From: an uncultured Oceanisphaera sp. | GTDB taxonomy: Bacteria > Pseudomonadota > Gammaproteobacteria > Enterobacterales > Aeromonadaceae | Assembly (NCBI RefSeq): GCF_947495715.1 | Contig: NZ_CANLZU010000001.1 | Location: 186,001-250,000, forward strand | Length of the DNA: 64,000 nucleotides | Direction of reading: 5' to 3' | In this document: one piece after another, positions 18,201 to 26,794 of the stretch | Layout: each line of letters starts with the position of its first letter | Position numbering within the stretch: the stretch's first letter is position 1 | Position numbers and translations under genes: made by a program | Notes under the pieces: generated by a model | What the model was told of the DNA's origin: nothing | The model's database searches: none | The model's input: only the letters and a program-made list of their open reading frames with translations

Positions 18201-20248
18201 TGGAGCTGGACCAACTGGACAGAAAAGCCGCCGAGGCCTTTGAAGGCTACCTTGTTCGCAAGGATCTGGTGAGAACCTTTGCCCGCCAGTTTCCGGTGCC
18301 CACCTATGTGGTGGAGTTTATGCTGGGGCGCTATTGTGCCAGCACGGATCCGGACGAAATTGAAGAAGGGCTGGAAATCGTGCAGCGGCAGCTAGCCTCA
18401 CGCACGGTGCGCGCCGGTGAAGAAGAGCTGTTCAAGGCAAAGGCCTACAAGGCCGGCGCGGTAAAGCTTATCGACATTGTCAGCGTGCGCTTTGTTGAAA
18501 AGGAAGGGGGCTATGTTGCCTCCCTGCCCAGCCTGAACCTGAACCGGGTGAGAATTGCCGATAAAATCGTTGATGACAATGAACGCCTACTGACCGGCGG
18601 CTTTTATGCCGAAGTCACGCTGGAGTACGACCCCATCATTGCCGAGGAAAAAGGCAACGCCTTTGGTATTGCCGAGTTACGGCCCATTCAGCTGTCCAAG
18701 CGCAATGTGCTGGAGGTGATGGCCGATGCCCGCCGTCATTTTGACAGCCAGGAGTGGCGCGACTTTCTGATCCGCTCCATCGGCCTGGAGTCCGAAGCCC
18801 TGTCGGACAGGTCTAAAGACGCTGTACTGCTGCGTATGGTGCCCTTTGTGGAGCGCAACTATAACCTGGTGGAGCTGGGCCCGCGTGGTACCGGTAAAAG
18901 CCACCTGTTCCAGCAGGTATCCCCCTATGCTCACCTGATTTCCGGGGGCAAGGCCACCATTGCCAAAATGTTCGTCAACAACGCCAGTGGCCAGCGTGGT
19001 TTGGTCTGTCAGTACGATGTGGTCTGTTTCGATGAAGTGAGCGGTATTTCCTTCGACACCAAGGAAGGCATCAACATCATGAAAGGCTACATGGAGTCCG
19101 GCGAATTCAGCCGCGGCAAGGAAAGCATTCGCGCCGATGGCTCCATGGTGTTTGTAGGCAACTTTGATGTGGATGTAGAGCACCAGCAGCGGGTGGGCCA
19201 CCTGTTTGGCCCCCTTCCCGCGGAAATGCGCGACGATACCGCCTGGATGGACCGCATTCATTGCTATCTGCCCGGCTGGGATGTACCCAAAATGAGTAAG
19301 GAGCTAACTACCGATCATTTTGGCCTGGTCAGCGACTTTTTCTCCGAGTGCATGAGCCGGCTGCGCTTTCAAAGCCGGGTATCGGCCATGCAAAACCGGG
19401 TTCACCTGGGTGGTGCCCTCAGTGGCCGCGACACCAATGCGGTGAACAAGACCGTTTCCGGCCTGCTGAAGCTGCTGTATCCCGATCCGGATATGCCGGT
19501 GTCCGATGCAGACCTGGAATGGGCCACCCGTCTGGGCCTGGAAGTGCGTCGCCGGGTAAAAGAGCAGCAAAAGCGGGTAGGTGCAGCCGAGTTCCGCAAT
19601 ACCCATTTCAGCTATTTCATCGGTGACGATGGCATTGAAAAGTTTGTGGCTACGCCGGAGTTACGGGCCGACAACGAAATTGGTGATGATCCGCTGGAGC
19701 CGGGTCAAATCTGGACCATCAGCGAAGGCGGCTCGGATATTGACGACAACGCCGGACTGTATCGCATTGAGGTAAACGAAGGACCGGGATCGGGCGTGAA
19801 AATTCTGAATAACCCCGCCCCTGCGGCCTTCAAGGAATCGATGCGCTATGCGGAGCAGAACCTTTACTCCCGCGCGCAGCAGCTAGTGGGAGACAGGGAT
19901 CCCCGCTCCCACGAATACAGCGTACAGCTACGGGCCTTCGATGCCGCCAAGAAAGGCTCCAAGCTGGGCGTAGCAGCCCTCATCGCCATGTGCAGCAGCC
20001 TGCTGAAAAAGTCGGTGAAGGGTGGCCTGGTGGTGGTAGGCGAAATCAACCTGGGCGGCTCTATAGAGCCCATTAACAGCGCGGTGAATATCGCCGAACT
20101 GGCGGTAGAAAAGGGAGCCAGCACACTGCTGATGCCCGTGACCGCCCGCCGGCAGCTTTACGATTTATCCGACGACATGGCGACCAAGATCGATATCCAG
20201 TTCTACCTGGACTCCAGGGATGCGCTGCTGAAAGCGATTTTGGAGTAA
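18200..20248 (+). CDS. brxL: BrxL, Lon-like AAA+ protein of BREX
   Basis: A 682-residue protein starting with GTG inside the pglZ stop. The AAA+ core has Walker A GPRGTGKSHLFQQ near residue 232 and Walker B VVCFDEVSGISF near 273. The C-terminal 180 residues resemble the Lon protease domain (LGVAALIAMCSSLLKK, VVVGEINLGGSIEPINSA), but I do not see the classical serine motif of active Lon. BrxL homologues form DNA-binding rings and are needed for phage restriction but usually not for methylation. This is the last BREX gene; a 13-bp hairpin follows 72 bases downstream. Confidence 0.93.
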   Translation: MELDQLDRKAAEAFEGYLVRKDLVRTFARQFPVPTYVVEFMLGRYCASTDPDEIEEGLEIVQRQLASRTVRAGEEELFKAKAYKAGAVKLIDIVSVRFVEKEGGYVASLPSLNLNRVRIADKIVDDNERLLTGGFYAEVTLEYDPIIAEEKGNAFGIAELRPIQLSKRNVLEVMADARRHFDSQEWRDFLIRSIGLESEALSDRSKDAVLLRMVPFVERNYNLVELGPRGTGKSHLFQQVSPYAHLISGGKATIAKMFVNNASGQRGLVCQYDVVCFDEVSGISFDTKEGINIMKGYMESGEFSRGKESIRADGSMVFVGNFDVDVEHQQRVGHLFGPLPAEMRDDTAWMDRIHCYLPGWDVPKMSKELTTDHFGLVSDFFSECMSRLRFQSRVSAMQNRVHLGGALSGRDTNAVNKTVSGLLKLLYPDPDMPVSDADLEWATRLGLEVRRRVKEQQKRVGAAEFRNTHFSYFIGDDGIEKFVATPELRADNEIGDDPLEPGQIWTISEGGSDIDDNAGLYRIEVNEGPGSGVKILNNPAPAAFKESMRYAEQNLYSRAQQLVGDRDPRSHEYSVQLRAFDAAKKGSKLGVAALIAMCSSLLKKSVKGGLVVVGEINLGGSIEPINSAVNIAELAVEKGASTLLMPVTARRQLYDLSDDMATKIDIQFYLDSRDALLKAILE

Positions 20249-20320
20249 CTTGCCACATTAGTCACTCAATATTAGCTAGACTCCCCTAAAAATAAATTTC
20301 ATAGTAGCAAGTGTAAATTG

Positions 20321-20351
20321 ATGCAGTGCGACACAAAATGTCGCACTGCAT
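20321..20351. terminator. 13-bp perfect hairpin after brxL
   Basis: ATGCAGTGCGACA pairs with TGTCGCACTGCAT around the loop CAAAA. There is no T run after it, so it may be a factor-assisted terminator or an RNA-stability element closing the BREX transcript. It also marks the drop in GC content between BREX and the next cassette. Confidence 0.55.
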
Positions 20352-20427
20352 TGAGATACTCAACTTAGCTCGAACGACAGTCCGGGATAGCTGACTGTTA
20401 AAGAATAAAAACCTCAGGGGAAACGAA

Positions 20428-20820
20428 ATGTTTGTTCAATTATTAAGCAGCTCTCAGCAAGAAGCGTTATTGTCTCTTTCAAAAAAGCTAATCACTGCCG
20501 ACAATTACATAGATCAAAGAGAGCAACTTTTACTCGACACTCTACGCCAACAATGTTGTAACAACCTCAATCCTGACTCCGATGTTAACATTGATTCTTT
20601 GCATGCTCTGTTCGCAGAAGAAAAGCAAAAAACAGCATTCATGCTGGAATTGATTGGTGTGGCTCATGCAGATGAGAATTACCAAGATATTGAAAAAGAT
20701 TTCATTACTCAAGTTGCTAAAAAACTCGCAATTTCCACTGCACATCTGCAAAACCTTGAGTCATGGGTAAAGCAACAATTACTTCTTACTCAAGAAGCTT
20801 ATGCACTTTTGGAGAATTAA
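20428..20820 (+). CDS. TerB-like (TerB/DjlA family) small protein
   Basis: A 130-residue helical protein with the TerB pattern: LSKKLITADNYIDQREQLLL, then FMLELIGVAHADENYQDIEKDF. The paired acidic loops (AD-N-ID-RE and HADENYQDIE) match the metal-binding sites of TerB-like domains. TerB folds occur in tellurite resistance and as partners in several phage-defence systems, for example Shango. A strong ribosome site (AGGGGA) precedes the ATG. The gene starts an AT-rich block unlike BREX and lies two bases before the membrane-protein gene, so the two form an operon. It is intact, but its partners are interrupted by insertion sequences. Confidence 0.75.
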   Translation: MFVQLLSSSQQEALLSLSKKLITADNYIDQREQLLLDTLRQQCCNNLNPDSDVNIDSLHALFAEEKQKTAFMLELIGVAHADENYQDIEKDFITQVAKKLAISTAHLQNLESWVKQQLLLTQEAYALLEN

Positions 20821-20822
20821 TT

Positions 20823-21284
20823 ATGCCGTTACCTTTTATTCTTGCTGGTGCTGCCATAGCTGCCGCAGGCTTTGGTGCTAAAAAAGGTTATGATGGATAT
20901 AAAGATAAATCCTTAGCTAACGATATTCTAGACTCCACCAAGAAGAATTATAGAGAGGCTAAGAATAATTTTGACATTATTAATGATAGCGTTACCGAAA
21001 GTCTAACAGAGCTGGGCGAATTACAGCTCCAAATCGGAAGTGAGTTCAAAGAATTCCGCACTATCGCAAAGGATTTGCTGGCAAAAATAAATAACTCAGA
21101 ACACAAAGACTTATCAATTGATATCCCCCAACATAAACTGGATAAAATTGATGGACTTGCATTATCTGCTACTACCTATGTAGGAAAAGTTGCCACAGCC
21201 GGAGTAGGAGGTGCAGCAGCCGCGTATGCAGTATACGGTGGTGCTGGAGGATCCCCTCATAATTCGCTGATACCCGCACTATGA
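20823..21284 (+). pseudogene. Glycine-zipper membrane protein gene, 5' part, interrupted by IS
   Basis: The genuine part is 20823-21243 (140 codons plus one base); reading continues only a few codons into the insertion sequence before a stop at 21284. Residues 4-20 (PFILAGAAIAAAGFG) and the stretch from about 117 on are rich in Gly and Ala with zipper spacing. A charged helical region with coiled-coil character lies between them. If the element 21244-22581 and one 9-bp duplication are removed, the frame runs straight into the 3' part starting at 22591, giving a 357-residue protein. I do not recognise the family. It is the second gene of the TerB-like cassette and is inactivated by the insertion. 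Confidence 0.75.
21235..21243. repeat. 9-bp target-site duplication, left copy
   Basis: ACGGTGGTG immediately before the insertion sequence, repeated exactly at 22582-22590 after it. Nine base pairs is the duplication length made by IS10-type transposition. Confidence 0.92.
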
Positions 21285-22581
21285 GCCAGGCGCATTAACT
21301 CCAGTCTTGCCCAGTACAGCATCTGCTCGGTGATAGGATACTTCGGCCGCCTTCGGATCTCTTTACCGAGCCGGACTGATGACAGCACAGCTCTGTGTCG
21401 GATGGTATTGGCTTGAAAGTGACGCTGCCAGCCCGCTTGTTGAGCGGCCAGACCAAACCACCACAGGATGATTTCAGCCAATAAGGCGATGAGCAGCAGG
21501 ATATCGTAGCGCCGTGGACAGCGTGTTCGGCTGTGCCGAAGGCCAAATCCGTACAGGGGACTTTTCAGATCCCGGAATGATTCTTCTATCTGCATCCGTT
21601 TGGCGTAAAACCTGACCACTTGTGCCGCACTGAATAAGTCAGTCGGAAGATTGGTCGCCAGCAACCAGGGCTCTTTACTGCCTTTCAGATATTCTCGTTG
21701 CGCAGTGTGCTTGCTGCCCGAGCTGGCAGTGCGCCGGTCTTTACGTCCCTTGGCACTACTTTTATACAAGTACAGATGGCAGCGAATAGGAGACTTTCTG
21801 GCTAGATCTACCAGCCCGATATAGCGGGGTTTGTGGTTGGCATTGGGATACAGGGTTTTGTTTGAGCACCACTGTTTCCGACTGGCTGAAGTAAAGGCAA
21901 CATTACCTCGAACCCGGCCCAGCCAGTACCAGCCGTAGGAAGCCACTTCGCGAAACCAGGTATTACGATAGCCTGCATCGGTGATCAGCAAAGGCGTGGC
22001 CCCCGAAGGTAGGATACTCGCCAGCTCACGCAAAAATCGGTTGTGACTGCGCGGCGAGTTGTAATCTTCCCACGCAAATGCGCGCTCATACAGTGTGATG
22101 GAGCGGCCTTTGAGTACGATCGATGCCCTGAGAGTCATATGTCGAAGTTGCTCACGAACATCAGACCAATCAATCAGTATGACCGGCATGGGGTTGAGTC
22201 CGCACAGGTTGCTTGCATGCCAGCGATACAACGCCAAGCGTTCGCTGTGCAGATGAGGATTTCCCAGCAGGCGGTCGATCCGCTTGATGGAATGTTTAGC
22301 TGACGCAGCACCATTGATGCTGCGCCCCAACGCGGTCAAAGACAAAGTGTCTCCCTCCAGCAAGGCTGAAGTGGCGACCATGAGTGAAGTCAGCCGCTTT
22401 TGATGAATTTCCGGGCACTGTTTTGCCAGCAATTCTTGTAGAATATGAACATCGCGCATCCTGCATTCTCCTCATCGGGGCGTTGAGAACTAATGTGTTT
22501 TTGGCGAAATTCATTAGATCAAACGGCAGGATGCGCGTCTACCTCTATGACCCCAAAGGAAATTATGAGGGGATTCGCTAG
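21244..22581 (-). mobile_element. IS4-family (IS10-like) insertion sequence, 1338 bp
   Basis: The element begins CTGGAGGATCCCCTCATAAT and its other end, read inward on the opposite strand, is CTAGCGAATCCCCTCATAAT. The inverted ends share ATCCCCTCATAATT, the same end sequence as IS10. A 9-bp duplication (ACGGTGGTG) flanks it. It holds one intact transposase gene on the minus strand. It splits the glycine-zipper membrane gene; because the duplication is exact and the interrupted gene would otherwise be open, the insertion looks recent. Confidence 0.93.
21257..22459 (-). CDS. IS4-family (IS10-like) transposase
   Basis: A 400-residue transposase closely patterned on IS10 transposase: KRIDRLLGNPHLHSERLALYRWHA, then VILIDWSDVREQ (first catalytic Asp), LLITDAGYRNTWF (second Asp), and AKRMQIEESFRDLKSPLYGFGLRHSR (the Y-x2-R-x3-E-x6-K signature with the catalytic Glu). 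All DDE residues are present and the frame is complete, so it is probably active. It fills the element almost end to end. Confidence 0.95.
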   Translation of the reverse strand: MRDVHILQELLAKQCPEIHQKRLTSLMVATSALLEGDTLSLTALGRSINGAASAKHSIKRIDRLLGNPHLHSERLALYRWHASNLCGLNPMPVILIDWSDVREQLRHMTLRASIVLKGRSITLYERAFAWEDYNSPRSHNRFLRELASILPSGATPLLITDAGYRNTWFREVASYGWYWLGRVRGNVAFTSASRKQWCSNKTLYPNANHKPRYIGLVDLARKSPIRCHLYLYKSSAKGRKDRRTASSGSKHTAQREYLKGSKEPWLLATNLPTDLFSAAQVVRFYAKRMQIEESFRDLKSPLYGFGLRHSRTRCPRRYDILLLIALLAEIILWWFGLAAQQAGWQRHFQANTIRHRAVLSSVRLGKEIRRRPKYPITEQMLYWARLELMRLAHSAGISEL

Positions 22582-22590
22582 ACGGTGGTG
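22582..22590. repeat. 9-bp target-site duplication, right copy
   Basis: ACGGTGGTG directly after the right end of the IS10-like element, identical to 21235-21243. Confidence 0.92.
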
Positions 22591-23243
22591 TTATGACTCT
22601 CGCGGCAGCATCAACAGGCACTCCTATTGCCGCTCTTTCTGGTGCAGCAGCATACAACGCGACCATGGCAGCAATTGGTGGCGGCTCCATTGCTGCCGGT
22701 GGCTTTGGTATGGCAGGTGGGGCCATGGTACTAGGAGGCGTTGTTGCTGCTCCCATTCTTGCTATTGCTGGTTGGGCATTTGCTTCCCATGCGGAAGACG
22801 CTTTAAATGCTGCAAGGGATACTCGCGAAGAAGTTGCCAATGCCATAGATAAGATGTCAAAGGGAAAAACTAACCTTCTTAAGGTTAAACACTATGTCGA
22901 GCAGCTCTATGCTGAAACATCCCGTATCCATGAGATATTTTTAGGTTACTTTGAAGAACTGAAACAAATTAACACCTATAAAAACTCAGGTGGTGACATA
23001 AACGCATTAGAGAAAGAATTGCTCCTGGTTGTAAACAATGGCTACCAAGTAGCGGCAATTCTAACAGACATCATCACCACTCCCCTATTTAAGCCGAAAT
23101 ACAATCGCAATGGCGAGATTGCTATTGGCGAAGACAAAGTTGTTGAAGTAGAGACAGATAAAGAAGGAATGAAAGTTATCAACAGCGATGCTATCGACAA
23201 GGTTCTTGAAAACTCTAAACAAAGCTCAATGATATTCAATTAA
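22591..23243 (+). pseudogene. Glycine-zipper membrane protein gene, 3' part
   Basis: The second half of the gene split by the IS10-like element. The frame matches the 5' part: the joined codon is G (21243) plus TT (22591-22592), then ATG at 22593. It opens with about 70 small residues in glycine-zipper spacing (AAIGGGSIAAGGFGMAGGAMV), ending in VVAAPILAIAGWAF, consistent with membrane-inserting helices. A charged helical tail of about 140 residues follows. The ATG at 22593 could in principle start a 216-residue fragment, but no ribosome site precedes it. Function unknown; a pore or membrane-anchor role would suit the composition. Confidence 0.7.
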
Positions 23244-23244
23244 T

Positions 23245-23270
23245 AAAAAAGGTGGCCTAGCCACCTTTTT
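23245..23270 (+). terminator. Intrinsic terminator or attenuator inside the TerB-like cassette
   Basis: AAAAAAGGTGGC, loop CTA, GCCACCTTTTT: a compact GC stem with a T run, directly after the stop of the membrane gene and 20 bases before the next gene's start. The ribosome site AAGGAG of the next gene follows at once. It would limit read-through into the nuclease-like gene, setting its dose below that of the first two genes. Confidence 0.75.
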
Positions 23271-23289
23271 AAAAAGGAGAATTTTCGAA

Positions 23290-24972
23290 ATGTCCGTCTC
23301 AGTCCGTGCTGAACTTCAATTAAAAGAAGAATTAAATAGAACTATACTACAAAGCCTTATTAGCTCGTTCGGGATTGACCCTCTTCTTTTTGAAGATAAG
23401 AAAGGTGGTGATGTTACTACCATCAACAACATTAGAAAGCATTATAATAGTGACTCTGATATTTATATTCCGGAGCACATAAAAAATGAACATGAAAACC
23501 GTGGAGAATATAAACCTGCCTATATAAATAGCAAAGGGGAAAGCGTAAAGGTAGATTTATATCACACTCACAACAACTACATTAATAAAGGGAAAGATGA
23601 TAAAAAATCACAAGTAAATGGTCAATTGCACGATACATATCGCAATACATTGATGAATGAAAATGAAAACAGACAGCTAGATCACATCATATCATCCCAT
23701 GAAGTACATAATGATGCAGGACGCGTTTTGGCAGGAATAGATGGCGTTAACCTTGCCAACCAAGAATCAAACTTTCAATCAACACATTCATATGTTAATA
23801 ATCTTAAATCAAACCACTCAATGGATAAGTTCTTAGACGAAATTTTACCTAAGACTATAAATAGTAAAAAAGAAAGAATACAAAACAATCAAGAAAAGCT
23901 GAATTCAATTCCCTCAGATACACCAGAGCAGCGTCACAACAAACGTAAATTAGAAGATAAAATAAAAAAAGAAAAAGAACATATTGAGGTTCTCGAGAGT
24001 CTCAATCATGAAGAAATGAGAAAGGCTGATAAAAAAGCACGGTTAGTTTACGACCAACAGATCAATGAAGAATATTATAAAAGTAGTCGTTTTTTTAAAG
24101 ACACTGCTCTTGCATCAGCAACCGCTGGATTTAACATGGGGTTAAGGCAAGCTATAGGTTTAATTTTAGCTGAGATATGGTTTGAGTTACGAGAAGGCAT
24201 TCCTCACTTGTATGAAAAAACAAAATCAAACTTTGAATTTAAAGATTTCATAACGAACCTTAAAATCTTACTATCTGACATTTGGGAAAGAGTTAAATCA
24301 AGATTCAGGAACGTTCTTGAAATATTTAAAGACGGCATACTTTCAGGATTACTATCCAGTTTAACAACGACGTTCATCAATATATTTATGACCACTCACC
24401 GACAAATTGGAAGATTAATTCGCGAGCTATGGTCAAGCCTTGTTTCTGCTGCCAAATTGATCTTTTTCAACCCCAATAAACTTACTGTAGGTGAATTAAC
24501 CAGAGAAGTAATTAGAGTGTTATCAATTGGAGCTTCTGTTTCCCTAGGTGTAATCATAAATCAAACCCTAGCATCAGTGATGACTTTTCCATTTGGTATT
24601 GAGCTAGCAGCTTTTGTAAGCGCTATAGCAACAGGGCTAATTACTTTAGGAATTACTTACTTTTTGGATCATAGCGAAGTAATGCAAAAAGTATGGCGTT
24701 TCCTTGATCAATTTAAGAACGAAGCACGTCAAACTCTTGAATACTTCCAAAAAGTAAATGCAGAACTAGATCGTTATTTGATTGAACTTGCCAGTCTCGA
24801 ATTTAACCTTGATGTAAAAAGCATAGCAAAATTTACAGATGACTTACTATTGGAAAATAGTGAGTATGAAAGAAGTCTTATACTTGCAGCGGAGATCAAT
24901 AAACGTTCGATAGAGATTCCATTTGAGCCTGGAAATGTGGATAGTCTTCGCAGTTGGCTCAAAGGTTTATGA
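23290..24972 (+). CDS. HNH-like nuclease with C-terminal membrane segments
   Basis: A 560-residue protein I cannot match to a named family. Residues 129-182 form an HNH-like core: QLDHIISSHEVH (D131, H132), then NLANQESNFQSTHSYVNNLK with N161, H166, N170 and K173, the D-H...N...H...N..K spacing seen in phage-type HNH nucleases. Residues 192-260 are lysine/glutamate-rich and look coiled-coil. From 270 on there are hydrophobic stretches at about 273-298, 350-367, 408-432 and 435-458, so it is probably membrane-bound with its nuclease in the cytoplasm. It follows an internal terminator, and its stop overlaps the YkgJ-like gene start. GC content is very low. A toxic effector role is inferred. Confidence 0.65.
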   Translation: MSVSVRAELQLKEELNRTILQSLISSFGIDPLLFEDKKGGDVTTINNIRKHYNSDSDIYIPEHIKNEHENRGEYKPAYINSKGESVKVDLYHTHNNYINKGKDDKKSQVNGQLHDTYRNTLMNENENRQLDHIISSHEVHNDAGRVLAGIDGVNLANQESNFQSTHSYVNNLKSNHSMDKFLDEILPKTINSKKERIQNNQEKLNSIPSDTPEQRHNKRKLEDKIKKEKEHIEVLESLNHEEMRKADKKARLVYDQQINEEYYKSSRFFKDTALASATAGFNMGLRQAIGLILAEIWFELREGIPHLYEKTKSNFEFKDFITNLKILLSDIWERVKSRFRNVLEIFKDGILSGLLSSLTTTFINIFMTTHRQIGRLIRELWSSLVSAAKLIFFNPNKLTVGELTREVIRVLSIGASVSLGVIINQTLASVMTFPFGIELAAFVSAIATGLITLGITYFLDHSEVMQKVWRFLDQFKNEARQTLEYFQKVNAELDRYLIELASLEFNLDVKSIAKFTDDLLLENSEYERSLILAAEINKRSIEIPFEPGNVDSLRSWLKGL

Positions 24973-25170
24973 TGAACAAGGAAAATAAAGAGTTTCCGTG
25001 TTATCAGTGCGGAAAATGCTGCTCCAACGTACATCTATCTGAGTTGACGAGATACCTCGATAGAGGTGATGGTGTTTGTCGTCACTTAGATAAAGTGACC
25101 AAACTTTGTTCTATCTACAATGAAAGACCTGAGATCTGTAGGGTGAAGGTTCAGTATGATAAAAACTATA

Positions 25171-26262
25171 AGTAATACGGCATAACCGAAGTGGATCTAT
25201 ACTGTCATCATAGATGCCATCTTGTGGGGCCCGGTATGAAACGAAATTTGTTAGGAAAACCACTGACAGCTGAAGAGGTCATCACTCTGGAGCAGATGTC
25301 AAAACATCATCCCTTCCCGGACTTCAGGCGAAGAGCACTGGCGCTACTTGCTCTGAATGATGGCGCTACTGTTGTGCAGATTACCCAGCTGTTTCGGATG
25401 AGCGATCAGCCGATTTACAACTGGGCAAAAGGCTGGCGAACCAAGGGCTTGGCTGGCATTTTGACGGGCCATAAAGGCGGCCGGCCTCCCAAGCTAACGG
25501 CTGACATGCTGGATGCTGCCGCAGAAATCGCTCGTGCTGAGCCACTGACGCTAGCCAAGATTGCCGCTCGTGTCCGCGACCTTTATCCTGATGCCCCTTC
25601 ATTTAGTTTGGATCGCCTTTCTGCTGGACTGAGAGCCAGAAAGCTCTCTTTCAAACGAACTCGGCTCAGTCTCGAAAAAAAAGAGACAACGTCGCCTTCC
25701 AAGCAGCAAAAGACCGCTTGGCGGGATATCGAGAGGCGGCCAAGGCAGGCAAAATAGAGCTTCTCTACTGCGATGAAAGTGGCTTCTCCTGTATACCGAG
25801 TGTACAGCGAGCCTGGTCACCGCTCGGTGTGGCACATCTCGCTGATGCCAGCGTCGGACGTAAACGCGTGAATGTGATTGGCGCGCTGGATTATGCCACT
25901 GAAGCGTTACACTTTGAGCTTTTTGAGCACTCGGTGAAACGGCTGCATGTCGTTCCATTTTTGGATAAATTGGCACAATCATCCAGTCAGGATAAAGTCA
26001 CTATCGTGGTGATGGATAATGCTTCCATTCATCACTTTATTGACCCAACGATGCGCGATAAATGGCTGTATGAACACCTGTTTGTGCTGCTTTATCTACC
26101 GCCATACAGCCCGGAATTGAATCTGATCGAAATATTGTGGAAACATGCGAAATATCACTGGCGCAGCTTCACTTCCTGGAGCAAAGACGAGTTAGTAAAT
26201 GAAGTATCAACTCTACTCAAGGGAGTTGGGAATAATTTCCACATAAGTTATGCTTGATTACT
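25171..26262 (+). mobile_element. IS630-family insertion sequence, 1092 bp
   Basis: Bounded by TA on each side (25169-25170 and 26263-26264), the duplication made by IS630/Tc1-type elements. The ends are imperfect inverted repeats: AGTAATACGGCATAACCGAA on the left, and AGTAATCAAGCATAACTTAT reading inward from the right. It carries a two-frame transposase on the plus strand. Insertion disrupted the YkgJ-like gene. Confidence 0.9.
25236..26257 (+). CDS. IS630-family transposase, made by -1 frameshift of two frames
   Basis: Frame A (25236-25757) has the helix-turn-helix half: RRRALALLALNDGATVVQI and GHKGGRPPKLT. Frame B (open through 26257) has the DDE half: LLYCDESGFSCIP, IVVMDNASIHH and YSPELNLIEILWK. 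They join at eight A residues (25675-25682, frame A read as GAA AAA AAA GAG); a -1 slip gives one product of 340 residues. Frameshift-made transposases are normal for part of this family, so this need not be a mutation. All three catalytic acids are present. Confidence 0.85.
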
Positions 26263-26367
26263 TAGTCATATGTACTCTTGGAGTGATTTTGTAGATGCAA
26301 ACTTAAAGGTGTGTGAGTCTCTACCAGAAGGTAGTAATATTGGCTGAATTTATTTATTCGGTCTGGT

Positions 26368-26392
26368 GACCTTACACCTTAGCTGTAAGGTC
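26368..26392 (+). terminator. Hairpin after the TerB-like cassette
   Basis: GACCTTAC pairs with GTAAGGTC around a nine-base loop, 20 bases after the restored end of the YkgJ-like gene and followed by an AT-rich stretch. It plausibly ends the four-gene transcript. Confidence 0.55.
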
Positions 26393-26794
26393 ATTTAAAT
26401 TCCCGCTCCCAAGGATAATTAGTCATGGATGTCCCCGGCTCAGGTTCAAGCTTCATCGGCCTAAGTTTCAGTTCTAATACCTTCTTGTTCTTATTTTTTT
26501 ATTTCTAGAACATCGTTGTACTCTTTACTCAACAGTGTAACTGCGCGACGCGCATTGCAGGCGAGCTAGCCAATTGCTCTGCCCAGTATTGTCGAAGAGC
26601 ACGAATGAGGCCTGTTACATTCCCACTATTCGAATGCCTTATGGCCAGGATGTATCGGTGGTACAAGCGGCCGATGAACGTGTTGAGGCCATTCGCTAAG
26701 GTACATAACAGGGAAATACACTACTATTGCTTATTCTTCAGGCATGGCTGACAGCCTGAGTTTATTTTGGCTCAATTACTAAACGGTATTCACC
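26393..26794. other. Gene-free stretch with possible decayed coding sequence
   Basis: No complete gene is visible. On the minus strand, about 26710-26530 stays open for some 60 codons without a start (including FIGRLYHRYILAIRHSNSG and LIRALRQYWAEQL), and the adjacent frame continues to about 26500, which would fit a frameshifted remnant of an unknown gene. The GC content rises here relative to the cassette. Confidence 0.35.

Larger units (their letters stand above)
24972..26347 (+). pseudogene. YkgJ-type cysteine-cluster protein gene, interrupted by IS630-family element
   Basis: The first 199 bases (24972-25170) encode CYQCGKCCSN, then GVCRHLDKVTKLCSIYNERPEICRV: the zinc- or iron-binding Cys cluster of the YkgJ family. 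The element 25171-26262 plus one TA interrupts it. Joining 25170 to 26265 restores the frame and adds the normal family tail, YSWSDFVDANLKVCESL, ending at 26347, for a 93-residue protein. As it stands translation ends at a TAA a few codons into the element, losing the last 27 residues including one Cys. Its ATG overlaps the stop of the HNH-like gene (TGATG), so it is the fourth gene of that operon. Confidence 0.8.

Noticed and set aside
20321..20351. A possible CRISPR repeat or attachment site
   Set aside because: It is a single palindrome without further copies or spacers, better explained as a hairpin after brxL.
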